A stretch of 64,000 bases of DNA from Longimicrobiales bacterium (GCA_028823235.1 JAPKBW010000005.1:124001-188000); one strand, 5' to 3'. Positions 17,246 through 26,455 are shown, counted from the first letter of the stretch. The notes: generated from the sequence alone by a model not told the origin. A program made the numbers and translations.

Positions 17246-18469
17246 CTACCCGTGAACGCGAAGCTCGGTGGGCCTGCGGAACTCATATCCGGCGAGAGGA
17301 GGCACCCCCGCATCTTCGAACGTGAGGGCCGGCGCCCGCTGAGCCAGCCCATCGAGGACAGCCGCGACTTCGATCCGGGCCAAGAGCGCACCGAGGCACA
17401 GATGGCGTCCAGTCCCGAACGACAGATGGTCTCCGGCGTTGGTCCGCTCCGGGTCGAAGTCGTCCGGGTCGCTGAAGTGCGACGGGTCACGGTTCGCACC
17501 GCCGATCATACACTGCACGACGTCACCCTTGGAGATGCTCACGCCCTCCAGCTCCATATCACACCTGGTGTGGCGCGTGATCGACTGCACCGCTGGCTGC
17601 CATCGAAGTGACTCCTCGATCACGCCAGAGAGACGCGCCCGATCTTCATCCAGCCACTGCCACAGCTCATTGGCCAGAACGCTCCAGACGGTGTTGCCGA
17701 TCATTGAAGCGGTCGTTTCGATACCTCCGAAGAGCATGATGAGCGCATTGGAGATGATCTCCTCGTCTTCCAGCCGATCCTCTCCTCGCGTCGCGAGGTG
17801 AGCGAGCAGGCCTCGGTCTTCGATCGAGGCCGAACGAATCTGCGGCACGACCGCCTCGGCGAATGCCTCGGCGGCAGCCTTACCACGCATGCGTGCGTCC
17901 GGGTCGCCGGAAAAGTTTGCCAACGCCACTGCGAAATCGGCGAACCATTCCGTGATTCGGTCGGCGAGCTCGAGCGGCAAGCCGAGTACATAGAGCGCGC
18001 TATCCACAGCGAGAGGAGTCGCTACATCAGCCATAATCTCCCATTCCGTAGGGCCCGTCCAAGTGTGTCGACCTGACGCATCGAGCAACGCGACTGCTCG
18101 CTTCTCAACCCATGGCGCCATTTCGCGAGCGAGCACATCTGCCCGAAACGCATGGAGGCAGCTGCGCTTGTACCGCAGCGCCTCGTCACCGTCCGTGGTC
18201 ATCATGTGCCGTCCGAAGATGTCTCGAATCGTCGACCGGTCCGCGTCGGTCGTAAATCGCTCACCATCTCGGAGGATTGCGACCTGGTCGGCCCTGCGAG
18301 TGACGAACCACATCTGTGTCTCGGGCACCCATGTCACGGGTTCACTCTCGCGCAGTCGAGCGAGGACCCGGTACGGATCCGCATCGAGTGCGTCGAGCGT
18401 CACCGCGGCGCCAAGCGGAAATCGCACGGCTCGTTCATCGATATGCGATGTGGTCACGCGGCCCACCAT
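17246..18469 (-). CDS. Cytochrome P450
   Basis: A soluble bacterial-type P450 of about 407 residues. Landmarks are the I-helix with LMLFGGIETTASMIGN (the E-T pair that handles oxygen), the K-helix VIEESLRWQP (ExxR), and the haem loop LSFGTGRHLCLGALLARIE with the cysteine that ligates iron. PDDFDPERTNAGDHLSFG is the usual approach to that loop. The substrate is unknown. No ferredoxin or reductase is adjacent. The start is uncertain: ATG 18469 and GTG 18457 both give family-like N-termini. A longer frame back to 18568 would run antisense to the upstream region and adds an unusual leader, so I rejected it. Confidence 0.9.
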   Translation of the reverse strand: MVGRVTTSHIDERAVRFPLGAAVTLDALDADPYRVLARLRESEPVTWVPETQMWFVTRRADQVAILRDGERFTTDADRSTIRDIFGRHMMTTDGDEALRYKRSCLHAFRADVLAREMAPWVEKRAVALLDASGRHTWTGPTEWEIMADVATPLAVDSALYVLGLPLELADRITEWFADFAVALANFSGDPDARMRGKAAAEAFAEAVVPQIRSASIEDRGLLAHLATRGEDRLEDEEIISNALIMLFGGIETTASMIGNTVWSVLANELWQWLDEDRARLSGVIEESLRWQPAVQSITRHTRCDMELEGVSISKGDVVQCMIGGANRDPSHFSDPDDFDPERTNAGDHLSFGTGRHLCLGALLARIEVAAVLDGLAQRAPALTFEDAGVPPLAGYEFRRPTELRVHG

Positions 18470-18582
18470 CCTGTGAATGGCACGATTCGAACCACCCCAT
18501 CGTAGGGGAGCAGAAAGATGGTGGACACCACCGCATGTCCACGCTTCCTTTGCCAGACGTATAGTCAACCCCAGGGGCGAAA

Positions 18583-18768
18583 ATGGAAGAAGTCACCGAC
18601 GCTGCGCTGTTTTTGCTTGCCAACCCGCTGTACCTGATTCCGGCACTGCTGTTGGCAGGTGTCATGGTCTACGCCATCCTGAAGAAGCTCATCAAGATGG
18701 CCGCGATCATTGCGATCGCAGGCGGGCTGTATGTGGTGATGGTGGAGTACTTCGGAGCCGGCTTCTAG
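18583..18768 (+). CDS. Small two-helix membrane protein, unknown function
   Basis: A 61-residue hydrophobic protein: a short polar start (MEEVTD), one membrane helix (LFLLANPLYLIPALLLAGVM), a basic turn (KKLIK) and a second helix (MAAIIAIAGGLYVVMVEYF). The composition is strongly membrane-like and the frame is free-standing, so I consider it real. Its stop overlaps the 3' end of the convergent barrel gene by four bases. It is divergent from the P450 gene. No function can be assigned. Confidence 0.65.
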   Translation: MEEVTDAALFLLANPLYLIPALLLAGVMVYAILKKLIKMAAIIAIAGGLYVVMVEYFGAGF

Positions 18769-19610
18769 AACGGCAGAACGCGCGTCAGATTGAAGCCCAA
18801 GCGCAGTTCGTCCCAGGTGAACGCATGCCGTGAGCCCGCGAGGAACTGGGTCGGCTGCATTCGATCCTGGTTCGTCACCACGATCTTGAAGAAGTGACCT
18901 CGCGTCTCAAGTTCGATCCCAAACGTCCCGCTGTCATGGGGCGTGTCCGCGATCTCTTCACTGAAGATCCATTCTCCCAGCAGACTCATCGCAGCAGTCA
19001 GATACCACTGACCATGCAACCCGACGGCGACCGCCGAAAACGTCTCCAGGTCCCGCAGTCGAGGGTTATGTATCCAGGCCGGAGCCACACCGATCGCAAC
19101 GCGTTCATCGAGTGTGAGAACGTCCGCAATGAGCTGTACGTAGCCCTGGAATTCGTTATCGGTCGCTCCATCGACAGGCACCACGTCCATGTTCCATGCG
19201 GCCCCGCCCATCGCCGCGATCGCGAGTCGTGAGGTGCCTATCGCGCCTTCATGGAATCGCCCCTTCGCATTGAACTCGAGGTTGTCGTCGAGGTTCGACC
19301 GGATGACACTGAGCAACAAGCCATCCGCAGGGGCGAACGAGAGGCCGAGTCGATTGTAGACCGGACCATCCAGCCCCCAGAGGGCACCGACCCCTTCCGA
19401 GATCCGCGGGGAGAATCGGTGCGAGATTTCAAATAGCCAGTTACCGCCGCGTAGCGTCTCGGTCGTCGGGAGGTTCGCCGACTGCGTCGAGTGAAAAACG
19501 CGCTGGCCCGCGAGGGAGGGCGGTGCGATGAGCGCCAGGCACAGCATGATCATGGTCACCCGCGGTGTAGCTGCCGTCCCAGATTCTTTCCAATGGTGCT
19601 GCATCATCAA
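18765..19610 (-). CDS. DUF5777-like outer-membrane beta-barrel protein
   Basis: A 281-residue exported protein with a signal peptide (MIMLCLALIAPPSLAG). Alternating amphipathic strands follow: NWLFEISHRFSP, NRLGLSFAPADGLLLSVI, RVAIGVAPAWIHN, WYLTAAMSLLGEWIFSE, ending LRLGFNLTRVLPF with a terminal aromatic. The length and the GGNWLFEISHRF opening resemble DUF5777 barrels. It begins four bases inside the end of the haem lipoprotein gene, so the two are co-translated and probably work together at the outer membrane. Substrate and partner are unknown. Confidence 0.75.
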   Translation of the reverse strand: MMMQHHWKESGTAATPRVTMIMLCLALIAPPSLAGQRVFHSTQSANLPTTETLRGGNWLFEISHRFSPRISEGVGALWGLDGPVYNRLGLSFAPADGLLLSVIRSNLDDNLEFNAKGRFHEGAIGTSRLAIAAMGGAAWNMDVVPVDGATDNEFQGYVQLIADVLTLDERVAIGVAPAWIHNPRLRDLETFSAVAVGLHGQWYLTAAMSLLGEWIFSEEIADTPHDSGTFGIELETRGHFFKIVVTNQDRMQPTQFLAGSRHAFTWDELRLGFNLTRVLPF

Positions 19611-20083
19611 TTGTTCGGTGCGCCGTTCGATATCCAGTTCCGCAGGTTGGTCAGATCAATGTTGTCGAGCGCCCCGGAGCCTAGCGGCATGCGCTGCCCA
19701 ATCGTCTGCCGCCCTTCAACCTTGATGATGATGTAGCTGTTGGCGGGGTCACCGGGGTCTACCTGCAGGAAATCTTCGGACGATGCCTGAACACCCAAGA
19801 TGGCGGCGTAATTCCCCGAGGCACCCGTCCCGAGCGTCATACCACTCGCGCCGTTCCCGTGACAAGATCCACTGGAGCAACCACGGCGCTGGAAAATTTC
19901 GTTGATGTTGGTGACGAACGATGGCGCGGCCAGGATTTCTCGCTGCGAACTCACCGGACTCTCATCACCAGGATCCGTAACAAGATCAGTGGGGCTGTCA
20001 CTGCATCCTGTCAGGCCAAAAACGAGGGCGCATCCAAGAAACACCGGACGATGAAGGTTCATGTTTTGTGCTCGATGCTCCAT
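19607..20083 (-). CDS. Planctomycete-type mono-haem cytochrome c lipoprotein
   Basis: A protein of up to 158 residues with a lipoprotein signal (LGCALVFGLTGC). The haem-binding motif is an unusual CxxxCH form: RRGCSSGSCHGNGAS. The C-terminal segment DNIDLTNLRNWISNGAPN is the typical end of PSCyt1-like domains, where a methionine (probably in GQRMPLGSG) would be the second iron ligand. It probably transfers electrons at the periplasmic face of the outer membrane. Two ATGs (20083, 20062) are possible and no ribosome site decides. An AT-rich control region with a perfect inverted repeat lies 90-110 bases upstream. Confidence 0.8.
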   Translation of the reverse strand: MEHRAQNMNLHRPVFLGCALVFGLTGCSDSPTDLVTDPGDESPVSSQREILAAPSFVTNINEIFQRRGCSSGSCHGNGASGMTLGTGASGNYAAILGVQASSEDFLQVDPGDPANSYIIIKVEGRQTIGQRMPLGSGALDNIDLTNLRNWISNGAPNN

Positions 20084-20170
20084 GCCGCGGCGACGCGTAC
20101 AGTTTCACTTTGAGGTGTGCGGGCGTGCCCCAGCTATCGTACTATGTATAAGTCTTGTGAAAAGATAAGT

Positions 20171-20193
20171 TATACAAAGATAATATTTGTATA
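20171..20193. promoter_or_regulatory. AT-rich control region with perfect inverted repeat
   Basis: TATACAAA (20171-20178), a seven-base spacer GATAATA, and TTTGTATA (20186-20193) form a perfect 8+8 inverted repeat. It lies within a 70-base AT-rich island (about 20141-20205) in otherwise GC-rich DNA. A further half-site-like TTTGTAC follows at 20197-20203. It is 88 bases upstream of the haem lipoprotein gene, whose transcript would read leftward. It looks like an operator/promoter for a dimeric regulator. On the minus strand the island also contains TATCTTTG, a match to the TAnnTTTG -7 box of Bacteroidetes promoters; its use here is unproven. Confidence 0.6.
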
Positions 20194-20258
20194 TGATTTG
20201 TACAGGTGATGTCTATCGTGTGGATCCGTGCATACGAATGAGAAACTCAGCTATTCGG

Positions 20259-21683
20259 TCACAAGATCCAAAGTACGTAGACCACCGCAATGGCGATCTG
20301 GACGAGTGCAAATGGTGCGGCCTTCTTCACGAATCCCATGAATGAAAGGCGTAACCCCTGTCGGTGGATGATCGTGACTGCAACCAGGGTCGAGGCGGAT
20401 CCGATCGGAGTCAGGTTGCCACCAAGGTTGGCGCCGAAGATGACGGCCCACCACAGCGGATCCGTCGGAGGTCGGACCAGACCGTCAGCCATCGGAATCC
20501 CAGCAATGATCTTCGACAACATCGCCGCCAGCGGGATGTTATCCGTCACCGCGCTGAAAGCGGACGTGGCCACCATCACAGTGCCGGTCCCGAGCATCGG
20601 GCCCAGAGCGATCATCCGCTCGAGTCCAATGCCGATCAGGGCCAGAACCTGAGCATGCTCCATCACGTTGATTACGACAAAGAGAGCCCCGAAGAAGCCC
20701 AGTAGATCCCAGTCGACCGTTCGATAGAACTGGTCGACGTCATGCTTGTACCGCACGAGCATGATCAGCGCGAAGCCTATCGCCACGAACCCCATGCCGA
20801 GATCGGATACATACGGAAGGACCGATGTCGTTGCGATTGCCACAATGAACAGGATCAGCATCGCTGCCGCGAACCAGAAGAATCCCGGACTCTCGATGCC
20901 GTCATTCTCATCGAACCCCGACACCAGTTCGACCGCCGCAGCCCGGGCTTCTGCATCAGGCAGCCCGCGGATGTCGAACAGCCTCATCCCCATCACGATC
21001 GTGATCACCGTTGCGACGAGGACGAAGGGGCTCGATCTCATGAAGAACGACACGAAACTGATATCCGCCGCGGTGCCCACGATAATGTTCGGCACGGAGC
21101 TGATCAGCGTGAGCAGCCCCCCGATGTTCGTGAGCAGTCCCTCGGTCAGGAGAAACCCGAGGAGCATCTCACGCCGTCCGAGTCGATCGAGTGAGACTGC
21201 GGTGAGAGAACCCACGATGATCATCGCGGTCACGTTGTTCAGGACCGCGCTGAAAACCACCGTCATCACGCCATAGGCCCACAGGAGCCGCACCGGGTCA
21301 CCGCTCGACGCCTTCGTCAATCGGATCGCGATCCATGTGAACAGCCCCGACCGTGATGTCACGTCGACGAACAGAGACGCGCCAAGAATGATCGTGATCA
21401 CGCCCCAGTCGACCGCCGGTATATAGACAGGCATCGCGATGTCGTGCCCGCCGATCGAATAGGGCCCGAACGGCATTGGCAGAAGGATCGCTCCGAGCAG
21501 GAGCGAGACCATCGCGAAGAGGCCAACGATCAGAGACTTCTTCGCGTGCAGTTTCTCCTCGAGAGCCAAAGACATGATCATCGCGGCGAGAATTGCCGCG
21601 AAGAGCATCGTCGTCCCAAAAGGCACGTGAGGCACTATGTGCTCGAGGGCTTGTGCCCCACCTCCCTGCGCAATCCGCATCAC
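20259..21683 (-). CDS. NhaD/ArsB-type ion transporter (SLC13 superfamily)
   Basis: A 474-residue inner-membrane protein with about 12 helices. Family features are VDWGVITIILGASLFVDVTS, LLWAYGVMTVVFSAVLNNVT (the discontinuous helix with the ion-contacting asparagines), and the repeat-related TVMVATSAFSAVTDNIPLAA in the second half, then GANLGGNLTPIGSASTLVAV. These two inverted hairpins are shared by NhaD Na+/H+ antiporters, ArsB arsenite carriers and SLC13 transporters, and the sequence does not settle the ion. The N-terminus overlaps the stop of the stress-protein-like gene upstream, so the two are coupled. That suggests pH or salt regulation. Confidence 0.85.
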   Translation of the reverse strand: MMRIAQGGGAQALEHIVPHVPFGTTMLFAAILAAMIMSLALEEKLHAKKSLIVGLFAMVSLLLGAILLPMPFGPYSIGGHDIAMPVYIPAVDWGVITIILGASLFVDVTSRSGLFTWIAIRLTKASSGDPVRLLWAYGVMTVVFSAVLNNVTAMIIVGSLTAVSLDRLGRREMLLGFLLTEGLLTNIGGLLTLISSVPNIIVGTAADISFVSFFMRSSPFVLVATVITIVMGMRLFDIRGLPDAEARAAAVELVSGFDENDGIESPGFFWFAAAMLILFIVAIATTSVLPYVSDLGMGFVAIGFALIMLVRYKHDVDQFYRTVDWDLLGFFGALFVVINVMEHAQVLALIGIGLERMIALGPMLGTGTVMVATSAFSAVTDNIPLAAMLSKIIAGIPMADGLVRPPTDPLWWAVIFGANLGGNLTPIGSASTLVAVTIIHRQGLRLSFMGFVKKAAPFALVQIAIAVVYVLWIL

Positions 21684-22534
21684 AGGAGCAGCAGAGGGAT
21701 CGACCGAACCTCAACGGCGAGCGGATAGGCCAGTCCATGCATCGCGAGTTGATCGTCGTCCTTGGTGTTCATAACGAGCAGATCGGCATCGCGCTCGTCG
21801 ACGATTCGGCGGTACTCTGACAAGTGGTGCCCCTGTGTCACGATCTCTTCGACATTAAGCGGAAGGCCCGCCTTCGCGAGAGCCCTCACACAGCTCCCCA
21901 TGTAATCCTTGGCATCGCGCAGCAACCGGCCCTCGATCTGCTCCCGCACGTCGTCGGTGGAGATGCTTGGGATCTTGCCGACGACCTCCATGAATCGCTC
22001 GAAAGCGAGTACGTCTTCGACGTTCGCCAGCACAAGTCGACCATCATCAGCGGTGAAGCGCGCAGCCCAGTTCACGAGCGCATCATCACCCACCATATGG
22101 TCCGTCATCCCCACAACCATATCGGTGTCAGTAATCGCCCGCTCAGACGGGCGTTTGGGGTGAGGGAGAACGAGCACCGGCGTGGAGGTCGCCTGCGTGA
22201 GGACGTCGACGTACTCACCCAGCGTGTAGGGCCACTGCCACGAATCACTGTGGAGATGCCGGAAGGTGCAGATCAGGCCCGGACGATCCCGCTCGATGAG
22301 TTCGAGCAGCTCCGGCACAGTGCTGAACTGCCCCCCATGAACGGTATTCCATCGGATGTTCTCACCGCGTTCCAGAACCGAAAGAAAGCTCCGCACACGA
22401 CCGGCAAAGTCACCCGCCTCCACCTCAGGCTGGTCCGTTACGACCAGGACCGAGCCAATTTGAACCGGGTCGTAGTGAAACGGCGTCTTCGACGCTGCGC
22501 GAAAGACTGATGCGAACTGATCGACCTTTGTCAT
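21680..22534 (-). CDS. Universal-stress-protein-like protein coupled to transporter
   Basis: About 284 residues, resembling two UspA-like alpha/beta halves. The first half holds VQIGSVLVVTDQPEV, then PVLVLPHPKRPSERA. The second holds DMVVGMTDHMVGDDALVNWA, then the helix FERFMEVVGKIPSIS, then EYRRIVDERDADLLVMNTKD and the closing strand PLAVEVRSIPLLLL. The classical ATP-binding GxxGS...GS(V/T) loop is not clear, so it may be a non-nucleotide member. GGACGG sits before the ATG at 22534, which I chose over 22603 because the latter runs into the next gene. The stop overlaps the transporter start (four bases). The pairing suggests a cytoplasmic regulator of that transporter, as seen for USP-like domains of SLC13-type antiporters. 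Confidence 0.7.
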   Translation of the reverse strand: MTKVDQFASVFRAASKTPFHYDPVQIGSVLVVTDQPEVEAGDFAGRVRSFLSVLERGENIRWNTVHGGQFSTVPELLELIERDRPGLICTFRHLHSDSWQWPYTLGEYVDVLTQATSTPVLVLPHPKRPSERAITDTDMVVGMTDHMVGDDALVNWAARFTADDGRLVLANVEDVLAFERFMEVVGKIPSISTDDVREQIEGRLLRDAKDYMGSCVRALAKAGLPLNVEEIVTQGHHLSEYRRIVDERDADLLVMNTKDDDQLAMHGLAYPLAVEVRSIPLLLL

Positions 22535-22547
22535 CTGACCCGTCCAC

Positions 22548-24638
22548 TCATTCGCTGACGGGGCGTGATGGTGTCTTGTATCGCTCGAACCACTCCAGGA
22601 CATTCGCGATCTTCGCGATCAGATTCGACGGGCTGCTCCCGGCGATTCCGTGTCCGGAGTTCTGGATGCGGACCATCTGAGTCGGCACTCCCCGCAGCTT
22701 GAGCGCCTGGTAGTACTGTTCAGTCTCAGCCATGGGCGTTCTCAGATCGTCTTCTCCGGTCATGAGCATGGTTGGTGTCTGCACGTTCCCGACCAATGAC
22801 AGCGGCGAGCGCGACCAGTAATGCTCGAGATTCCCTTCCTCCCAGACCGGACCGGGGAGCCAGTACTGGTAGTAGTTCGCGTAGCCATCGGATGTCAGTG
22901 AGAAACTGATCCAGTTGATGACCGGCTTCACCGAGACCGCGGCCCTGAAGCGATCGGTCTTCCCGACAATCCAAGAAGTGAGCACTCCGCCACCGCTCCC
23001 TCCCGTCACCATCAAGTTGCTCTCGTCCACGTAGCCGCGCGCGATGACGGCATCGACGCCGGACATCAGGTCGTCGTAGTCATTCCCCGGGTAGGCGTGA
23101 TGGATCAGGTTGCCGAAATCCGCCCCGTAACTCGTGCTGCCGCGAGGGTTCGTATAGAGAACCACATAGCCCGCCGCGGAGAGCAGTTGGACCTCAGGCG
23201 AGAAGCGCGGCCCATAGTTCGAAAATGGACCACCGTGGATCTCGAGCATGAGTGGATACTTCTGACTCGGGTCAAAGTCAGGTGGCGTGGCGATCCACCC
23301 CTGGACTCTTTGGCCGTCGAACGAGGACTTCCACCAAATCTCCTCGACCTCCGACAGTTTCTTGTGAGCAAGAAGGTCATCGTTGAGGTGCGTGAGCTGA
23401 CGCCAGCCCTCCCCACGCCGCGCGACGGCGACATCTGAAGGGCGACTCGTGGAGTTGTGCGTGTATGCGATGCGGCCGTTCTCCGACACGCTATAGGCAC
23501 CATCGGCGTACGGCCGACCGAGCCCCATGCCCCCCAGGTCCGAAGCAAGCGTCTCCACTTCACCATTCAGCCCGACATATCCGACCTTCGTCACCCCTTC
23601 GTCGTCGAACTGAAAAAACAGTCCGCGCCCGTCGGGCGACCAGTTGAGATTGCCGATGTCCCGATCGAGATCGGTAACCTGTCGGCTACCACTTCCGTCG
23701 CGATTCATGACGTACAGGTGGGTGACCTGGTAGCCCTGGTAATCGTCGTCGAGTCCGGTGTACGCGATCTGCTGCCCGTCCGGAGAAACGGCGGGTGATC
23801 CGTCCGGACCGAAGCGGTCGGTCAGCTGCGAAAGAGCTCCCGTAGCGACGTCGATTTCGAAGACCTCGCTGTTGCGAACGTCGAAGTCGGGATTGTCACG
23901 GTTTGCACTGAATGCGATGGAACGCGAATCCGGAGCCCACGAAAGCGACCCATCGTGATTGTACGAACCGCTCGTCAGTCGCCTCGGCGTACCACCGTCC
24001 GCAGGCATCACGAAGATGTGTGAATAACCGCGCGGGAGATAACCGCGGCCGTCTCCTCGGTACTGCAGGCGATCGATCACGATCGGTGCCTCGTTCCACT
24101 GCGCTCCCTCCGGCCTCGCCGGCATCTTCGCGAAGGTGGGCTGAGCCTCGGGGACGAACATCGTCATCGCGACCCAGTTCCCATCGGGGGACCAAGTGAT
24201 GCTGCCGGGCGACTCCGTGACGTTCGTAAGCTCGGCAACCTGCCCGGTGTCCATCCACCGCACGAAGAGCTGTGAAGAACCGCCCTCCGAGGAGACGTAC
24301 AGGAGACGGTTTCCGTCAGGAGACCAGCTCGGCGATCCGACACCGCTGTTCCCGTCCGTGAGGGCTCGGTGATTCGTGCCGTCAGACGCGAGGGTCCAGA
24401 GAGCGGTCCGACTCTGATCCGTCATGATGTCGAAGCCCCGACGCACATAGACAATCTGAGAACCATCCGGTGAGATCTGCGGGTCGGCCGCGACTTCCAT
24501 TTCGAACACGTCGAGATACTGGAGGCGATCAGAATCGGCCGCTGCTTCGTTCACCTGGGCGGACATACCCGCCGGGACCATCAAGGCTAACGTGATGGAT
24601 GCGGTCAGGGCCTGCAGAGCTCGTGGAGTACTGCTCAT
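22548..24638 (-). CDS. S9 family exported peptidase (prolyl-oligopeptidase type)
   Basis: About 696 residues with a signal peptide (ITLALMVPAGMSAQ). Residues 40-400 are a TolB-like beta-propeller with repeated ISPDG/WSPDG blades (QISPDGSQIVYVRRGF, PSWSPDGNRLLYVSS, AVSPDGQQIAYTG). The C-terminal 260 residues are the alpha/beta-hydrolase domain. The nucleophile motif is GGSGGG (Ser flanked by VTGG and GVLTSWIV), the acid is in TGEDDLRTP, and the histidine is in NSGHGIAG. It cleaves short peptides outside the cytoplasm, acylaminoacyl-peptidase or dipeptidyl-peptidase like. I used the ATG 24638 before the signal peptide. A longer frame from 24701 overlaps the amidohydrolase stop and is possible. 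Confidence 0.92.
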   Translation of the reverse strand: MSSTPRALQALTASITLALMVPAGMSAQVNEAAADSDRLQYLDVFEMEVAADPQISPDGSQIVYVRRGFDIMTDQSRTALWTLASDGTNHRALTDGNSGVGSPSWSPDGNRLLYVSSEGGSSQLFVRWMDTGQVAELTNVTESPGSITWSPDGNWVAMTMFVPEAQPTFAKMPARPEGAQWNEAPIVIDRLQYRGDGRGYLPRGYSHIFVMPADGGTPRRLTSGSYNHDGSLSWAPDSRSIAFSANRDNPDFDVRNSEVFEIDVATGALSQLTDRFGPDGSPAVSPDGQQIAYTGLDDDYQGYQVTHLYVMNRDGSGSRQVTDLDRDIGNLNWSPDGRGLFFQFDDEGVTKVGYVGLNGEVETLASDLGGMGLGRPYADGAYSVSENGRIAYTHNSTSRPSDVAVARRGEGWRQLTHLNDDLLAHKKLSEVEEIWWKSSFDGQRVQGWIATPPDFDPSQKYPLMLEIHGGPFSNYGPRFSPEVQLLSAAGYVVLYTNPRGSTSYGADFGNLIHHAYPGNDYDDLMSGVDAVIARGYVDESNLMVTGGSGGGVLTSWIVGKTDRFRAAVSVKPVINWISFSLTSDGYANYYQYWLPGPVWEEGNLEHYWSRSPLSLVGNVQTPTMLMTGEDDLRTPMAETEQYYQALKLRGVPTQMVRIQNSGHGIAGSSPSNLIAKIANVLEWFERYKTPSRPVSE

Positions 24639-24697
24639 TGGAATCTCATGTTTCGTTGGGGTGATGCGGGCGAGTGTAGCCATTAGCGATGCGGCAC

Positions 24698-26455
24698 TCA
24701 ACGCGGGCGAACCTCATGTCGTTTCAGGGAGACGCCGGGCAGGGCCCCCGTCACGACTCCGGCATCGACGACCGCGACACCGTTCACGAACACGAACTCG
24801 ATACCGTCGTTGTGCCCCCCGGGATTCAGGATCGTCGCGTGGTCCTGGACGCGGTCATAGTCGAACAACACCAGATCCGCCGCCTGCCCTGGGCGTATCA
24901 GTCCACGATCCGGCAGGCCGACAATCTGGGCGGGGAGTCCCGTCGATGAGCGGACGAAAAACGGAAGCGTGATCAGCCCCTTCTCTCGAACGTACGTGGC
25001 GATCTTGTGTGGATACGTGCCGTAGTACCGAGGGTGCTGTCCCGCCCGAGCCACCGGCACGATGCCTCCATCAGTCGAAGTCGCTGTGTATTCTTGAGAC
25101 ATGTAGCGCTCGACATCGTCCGCAGACCCCGCACGGCCCCTGTACCGCACACCTGACCGAAGCTCAGGTGTGCCGAGATCGAGCGCGAGCCGGATGACCT
25201 GCTCAAGGGGGCTGAGTCCGTTCTCCACGGCCACCTCGGCCAGGGTGCGCCCCACCAACAACTGATCTCTCGGAGAAATGACGATGATGTGTCGATCGGC
25301 CCCGCCCTGCAGGTCCAAAATGAACTCCGTGTCCTCAACCAGCTCTTCGTTCAGGGCGGGATCGGCGAGATGAGCACGCAGGTTCTCGGTCGCATTCGCC
25401 ATGAGGCCCGGACGCCCCCAGTCGGGGTCGTCGAGCCCCCCGCTTCGATCGGTGCCCACCGGCGCGTAATACCAACGCGGAATGATCTCGACCGAGCCGC
25501 CACCGAACGTCTCATATGGATATTGATCGAGGTAAACCTGGACGCCTTCGGCACGCGCCCGGTCGATCGCCATGACGTCGACGGCCGACTGCCCCCACGT
25601 GGTCGGACCCTTCGCCTTGATATGCGTGCCCACGACCCGGATGCCTGATTCGCGTCCGATTCGAATCGTCTCGGCCATCCCATCGGTGGCTGTCAATCTC
25701 CAGCCTGCCGGCCACGTCGGTGGCGGAGTGTACTCGTCGACGATGCTCGGGGTCAGCCAGAGCGGAAGCGGAGACTGGCTGCGCTGATGTGAATAGTAGA
25801 AGCCGTCGTAGTCAGCTACCACGTGTGCGAGCGCGATGATCTCCTCGGTCGACGAGAACCGCCCGGGCCGATACTCCGGCCCAGCGCCCAGGCCCCAAGC
25901 GCCCTCTTCCATGCCATGTCGCACGAGAACAGCCATCTGTCTGATCTCGTCCTCGGTGGCATGGCGCTCGTTGTCCTCTCCCATAACCTGCGTGCGTACC
26001 GTGCCGTGGCCCACCATGGGAACGACGTTGAGCCCGGTGCCGCCGGCATCGTATCCAGCGATCTCTGCCGAGATCGGCCATGTCGGATTCCGGCCATCCG
26101 GTCCGACAACGATGGTGGTGATACCTTGCGCGACCAGGTTCTCGGCAGCTCGCGTCTCGGCGTCGCCGCTAAACAGTGATCCGTCGGCATGGGAATGCAT
26201 GTCGATGAACCCGGGAGACAAGACCAGCGCCTCTGCATTGATGATCCAGTCCGCCGTGGCGCCGGCCAACGCCCCAACAGCAGCGATTACACTGCCCTGT
26301 ACGGCGATACTGGTTCGGACTCCAGGGGCGCCGGTTCCGTCGAGTACCCAGGCATCCTGGATGATCAGGTCGTACGCCTGCGCATGTGCGGCGGGCGGCG
26401 GCACGATCAACACGGCAATCGCAGAGATCGCCAGAAGGGGAAATGGGTGTGACAT
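24698..26455 (-). CDS. Exported amidohydrolase, N-acyl-D-amino-acid deacylase type
   Basis: A 585-residue protein of the metal-dependent amidohydrolase superfamily with a signal peptide (LLAISAIAVLIVPPPAAHAQ). The N-terminal beta-domain holds DLIIQDAWVLDGTGAPGVRT. The barrel opens with LVLSPGFIDMHSHADGSLFS, the HxHxD metal site. VVGTHIKAKG (second metal region) and the C-terminal LPAQIVGLPDRGLIRPGQAA, DLVLFDYDRV are typical of D-aminoacylases and related dihydroorotase-like enzymes. Likely reaction: hydrolysis of N-acylated D-amino acids or related amides in the periplasm. It is upstream of and nearly contiguous with the S9 peptidase, so both may be one peptide-utilising operon. Confidence 0.9.
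   Translation of the reverse strand: MSHPFPLLAISAIAVLIVPPPAAHAQAYDLIIQDAWVLDGTGAPGVRTSIAVQGSVIAAVGALAGATADWIINAEALVLSPGFIDMHSHADGSLFSGDAETRAAENLVAQGITTIVVGPDGRNPTWPISAEIAGYDAGGTGLNVVPMVGHGTVRTQVMGEDNERHATEDEIRQMAVLVRHGMEEGAWGLGAGPEYRPGRFSSTEEIIALAHVVADYDGFYYSHQRSQSPLPLWLTPSIVDEYTPPPTWPAGWRLTATDGMAETIRIGRESGIRVVGTHIKAKGPTTWGQSAVDVMAIDRARAEGVQVYLDQYPYETFGGGSVEIIPRWYYAPVGTDRSGGLDDPDWGRPGLMANATENLRAHLADPALNEELVEDTEFILDLQGGADRHIIVISPRDQLLVGRTLAEVAVENGLSPLEQVIRLALDLGTPELRSGVRYRGRAGSADDVERYMSQEYTATSTDGGIVPVARAGQHPRYYGTYPHKIATYVREKGLITLPFFVRSSTGLPAQIVGLPDRGLIRPGQAADLVLFDYDRVQDHATILNPGGHNDGIEFVFVNGVAVVDAGVVTGALPGVSLKRHEVRPR

Noticed and set aside
18469-18568. Extended N-terminus of the P450
   Set aside because: It adds a cysteine-, tryptophan- and arginine-rich leader unlike any P450 start, and the family-like sequence begins after ATG 18469.
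20742-21276. Histidine-, arginine- and acid-rich plus-strand frames across the transporter gene
   Set aside because: They lie opposite a well-conserved membrane transporter, and the composition is the complement of hydrophobic codons.
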